NCBI GenBank assembly: GCA_963082875.1
Contig: OY720097.1
Span: forward strand, 18,794,501-18,858,500
DNA length: 64,000 nucleotides
Source of the DNA: Corella eumyota
Lineage: Eukaryota; Chordata; Ascidiacea; Phlebobranchia; Corellidae
Reading direction: 5' to 3'
The position numbers and the translations under genes were made by a program. The notes under the pieces were generated by a model that did no database searches, was not told the origin of the DNA, and saw nothing but the letters and a program-made list of their open reading frames with translations. Positions 10,901 through 23,688 of the stretch are shown in pieces (position 1 is the stretch's first letter; each line of letters begins with the position of its first letter).

Positions 10901-13900
10901 TCTGGAGAATTCTGTGAAATAGGTACACATTAAAATATATTTTTGGATAATTTTATTTTTATGCAATTTTTTGCGAAGCATTATTTTAAAATGGGCTTTT
11001 TTTGCAACTTTAAAATAATGCTAGGTATGGGAAATATTTGATCATATAAATATTAAATTTTCTGTAAAAATTGTAGCTTTTTTTTTACTTACGTTCTTTT
11101 TAAATTATGTAGTTTTAATTAATTATTTGTGTAATGTCAAAAATAAAGCGAAAAATAATAAGATAATTGAGGGTTTGCATGTGATTGTTTAAGTGGATAT
11201 AATGGAGTTTATTGTGAAATTGGTATTTTTATCAGTTTGTTTAACTTAACCTTGTTAGTATTCAAGTCAAAAACTCTTATCAATTTTTCTGTTTGATTTG
11301 TGTTCAATTTAATTTCATGAACAAACTATATTTTAGACCCATGTTCAATACAACCTTGTAAAAATGGAGGAACTTGCAATATTAATGGTTCAACATGTCA
11401 TTGTCAATGTCATGATGGCTATTATGGTGATGATTGCGAATTTGGTAAATATTAGTTTGACATTTAACTTGATAAATCTTTAACTATTTGTGACATACCC
11501 AGTAAACCTCTGGAAAGTTTTTTTAAATAAATTATGGAGAAAAAATTAGAGCTTAAAAAGTCATTTTAAACTTGTTTTGAGAAAAAAAAAATTTTAATAT
11601 AATTGTTTGCTTTAATATAAATGTCATTTCATTTTATTTGTTAAAATAGATTCATGTTCAATACAACCATGTAAAAATGGTGGAACTTGTAATATCAATG
11701 GTTCTACTTATCAATGTAATTGCTTACCTGGGTATTATGGTAATAATTGTGAAAATGGTAAATATAATTCAGTTTTTTTTAAATTTTGTGTTAGGCTTAT
11801 ATATATTTATGGTAAATAGTTACGAAACAAAAATGATTTCATGATATTTAGATCCATGTACAACACAACCATGTAAAAATAATGGAATTTGTAATATTGA
11901 TGGTTCAACTTATCAATGTGGTTGCTTACCTGGTTATTATGACCAAAATTGTTTTTTAGGTAAGTAACTAATTTAGCTTTTATATTTATATTTTATCGTT
12001 TAACTTAGTTTTGGTATGTTAATAAAACTGTTATAATATATAATAAAAAGTTACCAGAAGTTTTTAACTAATTTGGGGATATTATTTTACTAGGTTACAT
12101 ATTTAAAATTGTGTGTATTTATAAATCTGAACTTTTTTGTAACTTTTGGATTTCTATATTTTATGTTTTTATTTTACTTATTTGTTTTACTAGATGGTTG
12201 TGTTCCTGTTCCTTGCATAAACCAAGGAAGTTGTATTAGAGAATCAGAAGATCCATATTATCAATGTAAATGTACTTCTACTTATACAGGTTATGATTGT
12301 CAAGACAGTAAGTATAGAATAGACTTAATGTTTTTTTTGTTGCATTGTCAATGAAATGACAGTTTTTAAACATAGAATTTCTGCAAAACATATTTTTAGG
12401 AAATAGTTTCAGTTTTTTGGCAGTAACTTATTTTTTATATGTTGATAAGGTTTTGCAGAAATAGTATTTCGATTTAAAAAAAACATTTCTTTAAGGTAAA
12501 CAATTTTGGATTTATTTTTTTTTAATATAATAAGCTAGTAAAAATTTTAACAGGAAATTTTGTACCATCTGACATAGAAGAATATTCTTATTTTGTAAGT
12601 AATGGTGAACCTACTTCATTTAATGAATCAATAATACAAAGTGCTAGTTATGGAGGTGCATTGGCTATTATTAAAGACAATCAAACACAAATTGCTTTGG
12701 AAAATTATTTAAGAAAACACATTGATAGAAAAAACATATGGATTGGAGGAAGAAAAATTAATGAAGGTAAATATAAATTCTGTTTTTATGCTCTAAAAGT
12801 TAATTTTAAAAAATAATAAAACTTTTATTAAGAATGGAGATGGCTTGATAATAGTTTGATACCAATAAAAGAAACTCAAATGTTTCATAATTGGAAAAAT
12901 ATTGCTGTTTATGAAACAAATGATACAGAATGTTTGGCTTTAGAAGAAAATACTTTTAAGTGGATAAGTAAACCTTGCTCTCAACAATATGATTTTGTTT
13001 CAGAAAAATCAGGTTAGTAATATATTTATATTTACTTGTTTTTGTTAAAAATAAAAAAATTAAATATGTTTTTTTGGTAATCTAAAAAATATTTACGATA
13101 ATGTTTAATTTAGCATTTTTATGTGAAACAATAAAATGTGAAAATGGTGGAAAATGTCATGAAAGTGGAGCTCATTATTTTTGTGAATGTGTGAAAGGAT
13201 TTGATGGAGAAGTTTGTCAAAATTTAATTTCTAATTCAGGTTATTGTAACTATAACATATTTTGTAACACTTTAAAGTGTCTATATCTATATTGAGTTAA
13301 AAATGTCACATTGTAAATATGTTATATAAATCAAGTGTTAAATATTTTTTTACAGGTTCTGATGGTACTATTTACATAGTAATTGGAGTTGTTCTTCCTC
13401 TACTTATTATTGCTGTGTTGGCTGGTGTTTATGTATGGAGAAAAAGGTTAGTTTTATATTTGTTAAATGTTTGTTTGCTAATGGTTTTAAGTTTTTACTA
13501 TATAAATGTTTTTGTTATTAGAAAATTACAGAAAAATAAAAACAACATAAACAGAAATAAAGGTAAGATTTTCAAATGAATTAAAATGTTTTTGTATATT
13601 GCAGTTAAAAATTGATCTTATGGTATTTAGAAAAACAATTGGTTGATGCATATGAAAACATTGCCTTACAAAATGAACCTGAAATCTTTAAAAGATTTAG
13701 AATAAATTTATCAGAAATGTTGGCAAAATATAAGGATTTTGCAAATGAAGATAATTCTGAAATTGTTGACCAGTTCATGAATGTAATTATAACTAGTCAT
13801 GAATTGTTTGACCTATTAAATTGTTAAAAACATTTAAATTTAAATTATTTTTAAAATCATTTGTATTAAATTAACTGTTTTCAAATAATGTTCGTAAGAA

Positions 13901-16900
13901 TAATATAACTATTTTTGTTTGTAGAAATTGCATCAAGAATCCTTAAAAGTAAAAACTTTAACTCTAGTTGCAGAAAAACCAGAAAATTCTTTTAGAAATC
14001 AAGTAGAAACTATTTTACCATGTAAGATATGAGTTGCTCTTTTTGATCTTTTATTAGAATGAGCAAAATTTGATTTTAAACAAAAATATCTAATTTTTTA
14101 GATGATTCTTCAAGGGTAATTTTGGATGGTGATAAATATATTAATGCAAGCTATCTAGATGTAAGTTTGTTACTTTTTTAAATATTGCTGTAAAAATAAT
14201 TTGTGTTAAATTTAATCTTTTATTTTTTGTGTTGAATTTAATCTTTTATTATTATTTATTGGTTTAAAAAGCTATCTTTTTAAAAAGAACTTTAAAACAA
14301 ACGAATTTTAGTACTTCACAATCATCAATGATAGTTGGTATTTTACACAGTAACAAACTCTTATTTTTTAAGGTTTATACTAAATCTCTCTTGTACTTCA
14401 GAGCCCTAATTTTTTCAATGACCGCAAAGTACATTGAATACTCTTTTTTGTTTAGAGTTTTAATGTGACAAAGTAATATATTGCAACTCAATCTCCATTA
14501 CAAAGAACTGTAAATGATTTCTGGCAGATGATTTATGAGAAAGATTGTAGCTTGATTGTAATGCTTACCATTCTATTGGAGGGTAAAAAGGTGTGCAGAA
14601 AATATATTTTAAAATTTAAGTTTACAGTTTGTAAATTATTAATAAAAATAAACAATTTAAAAAAATAGAATCAATCCAAGAAATACTGGCCTGAGCCTGG
14701 TGAAACAGTTCAATATGGAAACATTACAGTAAAAACTGAACAAGAATCTTTATTTGGAAGTTTTATTCAAAGAAAGTTGAAAATTTGCAGAGCTGATGAG
14801 CTATATGAATCAGTAAGCACTTTTTAAAATCTATTTGTTGTTTTTTAGTATACAAAATCAAAATAAAGACTTGTAGAAATTTTTTTATTAATGCAATGAT
14901 ACAGGTATATCAAGATATAACCCATTTACAATTTTTAACCTGGCCTGACCATGGTGTGCCTTTAACAACCAGCAGTTTCTTTCGCTTTTACAACCAAGTT
15001 CAACAACTTTACAATCAACAAACAACTAAATTTCCTATGGTTGTACATTGCAGGTAGTTAAAATCTTTAAAGCTATTATTTTTTTCAAACTAATGTTAAG
15101 ACAACAAAATATATATTTGAAAAAGCATTTTTTGCAGTAATGGTGTGGGTAGAACTGGAACATTTATTGGGTTTGATTGTTTGATGCAAGAAATGAAAGA
15201 AAAACAAAGTGTTAATGTTTTTGAGACTGTGCTTAATATGAGAAGACAGAGAACCGATATGGTTCAAACTAAGGTTAAAATTTTGGTTGCAAATATTTTT
15301 AACAACTAAAAGAAACATGAATATTAACTTTATTACTACAGGATCAATACATCTTTCTTCACAAATTGATTGCCGAAGAATATTTATTTGGAAACACTGA
15401 ACTAAAGGTTGCAAAGTTTGAAAGTCAAGTAAAATATCTAACGTAAGTTAAATATTTTTAACTTTTAAAATCCAACATTAAATAAACTTGTTTTATAGGA
15501 TTGAGGATGAATTTAATAAACTTGATTTAATTGGCCCTCATCAAGCTACACAAGTAATTGCAAAAAGACCAGAAAATGTTGGAAAAAACTTTAACAACCT
15601 TATTCTGCCATGTAAATTTTTATAATTAAAATATTGTTATTTAAAAACTTGCAAATAATGTTGAAATTTTTCTTTTATTTTTAGATGACCATGCTATATT
15701 TCTCTTAGCACCTTTACCAAATAATTCAACTCCTATCTATTATAATGCTTCATTTATTAAAGTAAGTTTAGCAAATTTTATAAAAATAATGTAATCAAAT
15801 TAATCTTGTTATTTGGTTTACAGAGTTATGATGCTTCAAAATCAATCTTAGCTGCTCAAACTCCTACTGAAGATATTGTTAATGAATTTTGGCACACTAT
15901 TTGGCATCATAAAGTTAAAATTATTGTCATTCTGTCACAAATGCATGAAAATTTTAAGGTTAGTTTCAAGTTCTGTTATTTGTTACATATATGTTTTGGT
16001 AGTTGAGTATATAGTGTGGTATATTTAGGGACAAAGTGTTCAATATTGGCCAGATTCCAATCAAGAAATTTTAAGTTTTGGTGGTTATAAAATACAGCTA
16101 ACTTCAGGAAAAAGAATAGGATCTTTGAAAAAAATTAACTTGAAAATTAGAAAGTTAATTCTTTCACTGGACAATATTCAGGTAATTATGTGGCTTTTGT
16201 TATTTATGTTTTTTAATGGAAATTTTAAAATGATTAAAAAAAAAAGTAATGTTTTTTTGTTGTAAAGACTGAAGTTATCCACTATCAATTATTAAATTGG
16301 GAAACTGGTCAACCTCCAAATTGTGATGTTATAATTGATTTGATTGAAAAGGTTCAGAAAAGTAATCAGGAAAATGAGGGAAAAATGGCAGTACATTGCA
16401 GGTTTCTAAAAAACTTTATGTGCACAGATTAGATGTAAATTTCTACAGCATAATATATAGGTTAAAGAAAAAAGGAATTTGTTTAAAAATCTTAATTTAT
16501 GTTAACTATGTAAATATTAGTAATGTGTATGTCAACTTTATATACTAAATACTTTCTTAATATGCTCTTGTGTGAAAATTTAGTGATGGAGCAGGTAGAA
16601 CTGGGGTGTTTATTGGAGCTTTAAACTTAATTGAGCGAATACAGAATGAGAACAAGGTTGATGTTTTGAGGACAGTCAAGGACATGAGGGACATGAGACC
16701 AGGAATGGTGGAAAATCTGGTAAGGAGAACAAATTTTTGTTCTAAAAAAGAATTAAGTATAAATCATTTTTAAGTAGGTTGTCAAACAAAATGTTAAATA
16801 TAAATGTTTGATTTTTTTTAATCATGCTATGCTTTATTTGTGGAATACAAAGTAAGATATTTTATTTTATTTCTAAAATAAAATATTCATATTGTATTTA

Positions 16901-17014
16901 TAGAAGGCAAAATATTTATATTTTTAGGCTCAATATAAATCCCTGTATCAAATAGCAGCTCAGTATATTGATTCTTGTACTAGTTATCAGAACTTTTCTC
17001 ATGTAAAAATCTAA
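7952..17014 (+). CDS. Gene B: CTLD/EGF receptor tyrosine phosphatase, stop codon in D1
   Basis: A complete exon set encodes signal peptide 7952-8021; CTLD1 8154-8648; EGF 8764-8877; CTLD2 9088-9513; EGF 9772-9891; CTLD3 10214-10726; EGFs 10809-10922, 11337-11444, 11650-11757, 11852-11959, 12194-12307; split CTLD 12554-12766 and 12833-13012; EGF 13114-13239; membrane exon 13356-13446; juxtamembrane 13522-13562 and 13631-13782; D1 13925-14021, 14102-14160, 14456-14590, 14669-14812, 14905-15053, 15138-15273, 15342-15442; D2 15499-15611, 15685-15761, 15824-15958, 16029-16181, 16268-16401, 16584-16719, 16928-17014. All junctions keep frame, but TAA at 14474-14476 replaces the AAA Lys of gene E. 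Translation would stop after 1089 residues, inside D1, leaving the ectodomain, membrane span and YENI motif without catalysis. Downstream, D1 still has WPDHG and [10 protein letters not shown], so the loss is recent. It may be an allele, a decoy receptor or a young pseudogene. Confidence 0.88.
11172..11222 (+). pseudogene. Half EGF exon relic in gene B
   Basis: After TTGAG a 51-bp open stretch reads [18 protein letters not shown] and ends before GGTATTT. This is the C-terminal half of an EGF module with only three of six cysteines. It would be phase 1 on both sides, so it could still be an optional mini-exon in B. The paralogue in gene E (39696-39745) is one base shorter and out of frame. A relic is more likely. 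Confidence 0.5.
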
Positions 17015-17706
17015 AATCAAATAAAAAATGACACTTTTGCAAATCTAAATCATTAAAATAATAAAGTTTGGTTTACAATTTTATTTTAAATTTTTATGTT
17101 TTGGTTTTTATTTTTGTAATGATTGTTTAATTTATATTTTTTTGAATATTGTTTAATTTATATTTTTTTGATTATTGTTTAATTTATCTTCTTTTATTAT
17201 TAAATTTATTTTACATTATTGTATTCTTTGATATAAATTTATTTTTGTATCGTATTCTTAAATATATATCCTTTTTAAGATTCTTTTATTTTTATTTTTT
17301 TAATCAAACAAACTAAACTTTAAGACAAGCATTACATAACAGACACCTGTCAACAAAATGTTTTTGTTAAACAAGAAATAGATTTAAATAAAAATTTTGT
17401 AGGGCATCATTAAACAATATTTAGGTAAGAAAAGCAAACTTTTTTTCACAAGAATATTGTTTTTGTCTTTTTGAAGTTACTGCTTTATTTTACATTTCGG
17501 AAGTTTAAAAATTCATTAAATATACTTCTTTGTACTACCTGCCATAAAGCAAACAACTCTTGTTATTTTATAAACAATAAAATTATCTTCTTCTTTTATG
17601 TTTGCTTTTATTTCTATATAATATTAAAAGCAAGGTCATTGCTTTTAAATATTCTAGTACGTTCTTGTTTTTTACTGAACATTTCATTTAAAATAATTTA
17701 ACAGTA
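17015..17706. other. Spacer between genes B and C
   Basis: About 690 bp, very AT-rich, with a degenerate repeat of TTGTTTAATTTATATTTTTT around 17125-17190. The stretch around 17340-17450 (CACCTGTCAACAAAATG onward) recurs upstream of genes F and H, so it is probably promoter-proximal DNA copied with the gene pairs. No gene seen. Confidence 0.55.
17060..17065 (+). terminator. Candidate polyadenylation signal of gene B
   Basis: AATAAA lies 46 bp after the stop codon, in a context (AATAAAGTTTGG) conserved after gene E. AT-rich DNA makes chance matches common. Confidence 0.45.
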
Positions 17707-20700
17707 ATGAAACTGTTGAGATTTTGGCTTAGTTTATGTATTCTTTGTCAAGGTTTACATTCTACTATACCACAAGGTAATTTAAATAAATAATTTCAAA
17801 AATTTGGATTTAATAGACATAGCATGTACAGATTGCAATAACATTTTTTATTTTTTTAGATGCTGATGCAACATTTGTCCACAAAAATGACATCATCAGT
17901 TTTTACAACGATTCCACTTTACCTTTAACTTATTTACAAGCCGAACAGAAATGTCATAATAGTGGAGGAACTTTGTTGATGATTAAAGATAACGCAACTC
18001 AACAAATGGTTGTGCAACAATTATGGGAATGGGTAAGTGCAGCTCAGGATACAGTGGTTGATGCCGTCAACATAAATGCAGTTGGTTACTGGATTGGTGC
18101 AAGTGGGACTGTAACTAAAATTGATAATTTGTACACATCTTATAACTGGACATGGAATGATGGAACACCAGTACCATAACCTGGTAGTAGTACTGGGTAT
18201 GAAAATTGGTATGGTGCAAGTCCTAATAAAAATCCAGGTTATCTTCAAGTAAGATCTTTGGATACAATTGATATTTATGCCAATTTAATTGGAGGTTGGG
18301 TAGATTGATATAAATAATTTTAAACGATATAAATAAATACTTTGGTAATATAATATATTTTAAGTTAATTTTTGACATAAAATTTGTTTTTAATAACCTT
18401 AAATTCAGATTGAAATTATAATAGTTAATTTATTTTTAACTAAACATATTAATTTTATTTTTCAGAAACTTCATCAAGAATCAATAAATGTAAAATCACC
18501 AACTACAGTTGCTGAAAGGCCAGAAAATAAACCAAAAAATCGATTTAAAAATATATTACCATGTAAGACCTGATATTTCATAAGTATCTTTTTGAGTGTT
18601 TTCCTGAAAAAGTTACTTAAAAATCCAATATATTAAATATTTACTTGTTGATTAATCTTGTTTATTTTTAAATGTAACAGTTGATAGTTCAAGAGTAAAA
18701 TTGGAAGGAAATAATTACATAAATGCCAGTTTCATAAATGTAAGTGTTTAATTGATTAATTAAAGCTGCAATTAGCTGTTTTCATGTGCAAAAATAAAGC
18801 CAGGCTTTTTATTGGAATTTGGGGTAATTTTTAGTACAAACCCCAGTCCTGTTTCCATGGATATTAAGCACATTGGTTTTTAAATTAAAATGTTTGTTTT
18901 GTCTCTTTGTCAAGCTTAAAATTGTTATAGGCCAACTAATATTAAAATATAAATTATTAACTAAATATTTTAAGGTCTGTATTTAAATTTTTTTATAAGT
19001 GTTTAACTTACTGATAGCATCAGTTAAACAACAATAAATAATGTTAATCACCTATTCCAATGTGCTTGCAACAAATGCTTATCACAAGTTGTTGACCTTT
19101 GCTTTAAATACATTTCTATTAAATTACTGTATTTTATTAATATAAATCAAATTGCATTTTTAAATAGATGTATAATTTATAATTTTCTGTTTTAGAGTTT
19201 TAATGTGGAAAAGAAATACATAGCAAGCCAAGGTCCAGTACCAAGAATTGTCAGTGACTTTTGGAAAATGATAACTGAAACATCAAAAAAACATCAAAAC
19301 TACTAAAAAATAATTTGGCCAGTTAGTTTGTAGTTGCTAATTTAGAGCCTGGTAAAACTGTTTCAAACTGTTTCAGAGCCTGGTAAAACTGTTCAATATA
19401 GAAACATTACAGTAAAAGCTGACCAAGAGTCTACTTTTGTATGTTTTATTCAAAGAAAATTTGAAGTTTGGCCAAATGAAGACCCATATGAATCCGTACA
19501 AAACTGTTTTTAAATCATGTTTGGTTTTATGAGCTAGTACTTGGTTTTATGTTAAACCAAGTTATTAATTTCTGTTAAACCAAGTTATTAATTTCTTTTT
19601 TTATAAGCATTTTTTAAATAAAATTAGGCCTGCAGAAATGGTTTAGTTTTTATAAGGTATTTTATACAATTCAATTACGTATATATGGCAACGCTCTAAA
19701 ACTTTAACAATCATGTATATTATTAGACAACTAGGCTTGTAACCCAGTTACAATTTATAACCTGGGCTGACCATGGTGTGCCTTTAACAACCAGCAGTTT
19801 CTTTCGCTTTTACAACCAAGTTCAACAACTTTACAAGAAACAAAGAACTCAAGCTCCTATTGTTGTACATTGCAGGTGGTTGATATATAATTGTAAACAT
19901 GTTCATGCCCATTAACAATTTTTGTAATCTAAAAAGCTTTTTATACCTAGTCGAAATACTTTAAATTGTGCGAATAGCAAATATATTTTTGTTTCATAAT
20001 GAATTACTTTCTTTTCTTTATGTTTCAACAATTAATTGATTTTGCTTTCTGAAAAATTAAAAATTTTTAAATCTTTATTTATTCTTTGTCAATTTAAAAT
20101 TTACTTTTTTCTTTTAGTGCTGGTGTAGGTAGAACTGTTACATTTATTGGGTTTGATTGTTTGATGCCAGAAATGAAAGAGAAACAAAGTGTTAATGTTT
20201 TTGAGACAGTTCTTAATATGAGAAGACAGAGAACTGATATGGTTCAAACTAAAGTAATTATATGTTATTAAATATTAAATTTTTTTAAATAATAAATAAC
20301 AGCTTAAGAATCGTAAACTTTTTTAATTATATGCATTAAACAAAACAACAAAATTAAATAATAAAATAGGTCGACTAAACATTTTTCAAGGGCCAATACA
20401 TTTTTCTTCACAAATTAATAGATGAAGTTAATTTATTTGGAAACACTGATATTAAAATATCTGATAGATCACAACCTGGGTATTATACTATTTTTAATAA
20501 AGTTATGAATATTTTGTTGATATAACACTAGAGTATGCTAAATACACAATTTATATACTGTTTATTATTTATATGTTTTTTTAAAATTAAAATCACTTTA
20601 TTTTATACCAATTTTAGCAAATAAATGATAAATGCTGTATATTGTTATAATTTAGATTTATGGAACAAGAATTTAACAAAATTAATAAAATTGGACCTAT

Positions 20701-22405
20701 AAAAGCTTCACATGAAATTGCGAAGAGACCTGAAAATATTGAGAAAAATTTAAACAACATAATTTTGCCCTGTAAGTTAATGCAACAAAATACTAAATTT
20801 GATTTTTTGTTAACTGTTTCTTTTTTAAGATATATTTTAAAGTAACACTAGCATTTTAATCGTTTTTATGGCTCAAAATTAAATAACATAATTCTATAAT
20901 GTTTTTTCTTACATTAAGTATATATACAAATGTAATTATTGTTTTAGATGACCATGCTATGTTTATACTAGCATCTTTACCAAACGATTCGACTCCAGAA
21001 TAATACAATGCTTCTTTCATAACGGTAGTTTTTAAACATATATGTTATATGGTTATATATTTAGTATAATCTAAAATAATATTATTTAATAACATATTTT
21101 TATTCAATAGGGATACAATTCAACAGACTCAATTTTGGCTGCCCAGACACCTACTATTGATACAGTTGTAGAATTCTGCCATGGAATTTGGCATTATAAA
21201 GTACAAACTATTGTTATGCTGTCTCAAATGCAGGAGAAATTGAAGGTTTTTACACATGATACATTTACATTTAATTTGTGTAATGATATTGATGTACTTT
21301 TACTAACATTTTAATGATAAAAAGCTTTACCTTTAATACACTAATATTCTTATTTTTAGGGGCAAAGCATTCAATACTGGCCGGATAATGAGGGGGAAAG
21401 TTTAAGTTTTGGAAGTTACAAAGTTCAACTTGTTTCAGTTCAAAAGTTTGGTGTTTATTTAAAGGAGAGACAGCTTGTGATTTCATTTAACAATACTAAT
21501 GTAAAATTTGTAGTAATTTTAAAACCAAACTCTTTTTCTAATTGAATTAACATTTAAAATCTACCTTACTAACTTTATGTTTAGTTTTTTAAGCTTATAT
21601 TTTAATTCTTTGTGCTAAACACACTATTAAGGGTTATCAAATAAAAATTTTGTTTTCTATATTTTAGTTTCAAATCAATCATTATCAGTTATTAAACTGG
21701 GAAGTTTGCAAACCTCCAAATTGTGATGTCATTATTGATTTGATTGAAAAAGCTCAAAAAAGTTACTTGCAAGTTGGAGGAAATATGGCTGTACATTGCA
21801 GGTTTATATCTAAATGTTTAAATTAACTTTTAATTAATTTGTCTGGCAAAATTTGGATCACAAACAGGCGAAAAAAATTGTCAGATTTAATAATTTTTTA
21901 CTAAATTAGTTTAAAAAAGTATTATTAACCAAACTGAAATTTAAAAATGTAAGTTTTAAATAATAGCGATGGGGCTGGTCGTACTGGGGTGTTTATTGGA
22001 GCTTTGAACTTGATTGAGCGAATAAAGAATGAGAACAAGGTTGATGTTTTGAGGACAGTCAAGGACATGAGGGACATGAGACCAGGAATGGTGGAAAATC
22101 TGGTAAGATTTGTTGTTTAATAATTTTAGGATAATAGTTAAAATTCAGTATCATAGTTTGTGTTATAAACAAAAGAAAATAAAAAAAATAACTCAAGTGT
22201 ATTTGGTTTGTCATTGTAATAGTTATTTAATTAGAAAATGATTTAAAAATGTATTTTTTTTGTAAATTTATATAAAAAAGGGGTAATGTGTTATAAATAA
22301 GAATGTAATACATTTTAGGTTCAGTATGGTTCTTTATATCAAATTGCATCCAAGTATGTTGATTCTTTCTCAACATACCAGAACTTTACTCCAACAAAAA
22401 TGTAA
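17707..22405 (+). pseudogene. Gene C: receptor phosphatase pseudogene, ectodomain mostly lost
   Basis: The signal peptide exon 17707-17776 (MKLLRFWLSLC) and first CTLD (17860 to about 18308) match genes F and H. The CTLD has an in-frame TAA at 18177-18179. Near 18308 it jumps into the intron before D1, matching gene D at about 28335, so the rest of the ectodomain, the membrane span and the juxtamembrane exons are gone. In D1, part of the exon after 19270 is deleted and a short piece around 19345-19395 is duplicated; WPD reads WAD and the active-site motif reads HCSAGVGRTV. D2 has a stop (PEXYNAS, near 21001) but later exons still read [10 protein letters not shown], and the last exon 22319-22405 ends QNFTPTKM. 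The many lesions make this clearly dead. Confidence 0.88.
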
Positions 22406-23688
22406 AGATGCAAATTAATAATATTTTTGTACATAATGTTTTTTAACATTATGTTGTAATACTTAAAAGTATGTCTTTTTCTTTTTTTTAATTTTTAAAA
22501 CTAGTTTGTAAATTTTACAATTTTTTTTACTATTTGTTAAAATTCTAATTATTTTTATGTCTTTGAGTGCTTAACATATGTTTTTTTATAATTAAACAAA
22601 GCTGCAATGTGATATAAACATGTAGTAAAAATATAATGCTATTAATGTTTAAATGTATTCAATTTTTAAAATATATCTGGCCTGGCAATTTAAAACGTTT
22701 GGTAAGGTTAAACTATTTAAAATTACTAAACTATATGTTCTTTAACAGTACTTTATATAATTCACTTATTATTTAAAAATACACTAAAATGTCTAATCAA
22801 ATTAAAAATGTATAAACAAAACTAAAAGTGTAAAGTTAATAAATTTTAGTTGTAAGCTGGTGGAAGTTTTAATCTGGTTTAAATTTAGCAGGTAGGATTT
22901 GCATACTTGCTTTCATTTTATAATATATCTTAACATTTTAAATTATATAGTTAAATAGATTTATGTTTATCTATCAAATGAAAAAAATGAGTTCATGATT
23001 ATGACAGGTTAGGTGTTGCTTGTATTTGTTATGTATAAATAAACAAAACAATTTTTTTAATTGATTTAAAATTTAATTTTGGTAAAAAAATTTAAATATT
23101 TGTTTTTTAATTGAAAAAAAGGATACAAATTTAAGTTAGTTTTAAGTAAAATATTTCTTTGCTTTTTAGAAAGTAAAATAAACAAATATAATGCATAAAA
23201 GTATTTTTTTAAATTGTTATTTAAACCTGCAAAAAGTAAAAGAAATAAAAATAATAAAAAGTGTTACTTATAACTTTTCTAACCATTGAGTAAAATAAAC
23301 ATTGATTATTTTTTCATGTAAACGATTACATAACTGGCAGACAGCAAACAATGGCAATCTTTACGATAAAATAAACATTGATTATTTTTTCATGTAAACG
23401 ATTACATAACTGGCAGACAGCAAACAATGGCAATCTTTACGATTCCAGTTTTTATTTACTTTCTGTTTAAACTGTTTGCTTTAAGTTGATTTGTATTTGT
23501 GTGATTCAATAAGTTTTTCGTATTTAAATATTATATTATAAGTTTTGTTAAACATAACGTAGTTTTTTTAATAATCATGGTAATAAGTTTAGATTTATTA
23601 TACTTTTGCTAATTAGAATTTAGCATAATTAAAAAAGAATCAAGGTTAAAAAATGAATGCTTAGTTTTAATACTAAATAGGGATAGCC
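22406..23688. other. Gene C/D spacer and gene D upstream region
   Basis: About 1.3 kb of AT-rich DNA (near 23700 the gene D start is preceded by AATAG GGATAGCC). The only clear structure is a 76-bp perfect tandem duplication at 23291-23442. No gene seen. Confidence 0.5.
23291..23442. repeat. Perfect 76-bp tandem duplication upstream of gene D
   Basis: Units 23291-23366 and 23367-23442 are identical as read. Each contains GTAAACGATTACATAA, an imperfect palindrome-like stretch, and CTGGCAGACAGCAAACAATGG. It is locally less AT-rich than its flanks. It lies 250-400 bp before the gene D start codon, so it could double a regulatory site. Perfect identity says it is recent or an assembly artefact. 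Confidence 0.85.

Noticed and set aside
17125-17190. Short direct repeats of TTGTTTAATTTATATTTTTT as a possible array
   Set aside because: Low-complexity AT slippage; no spacer structure, so not a CRISPR-like or regulatory array.
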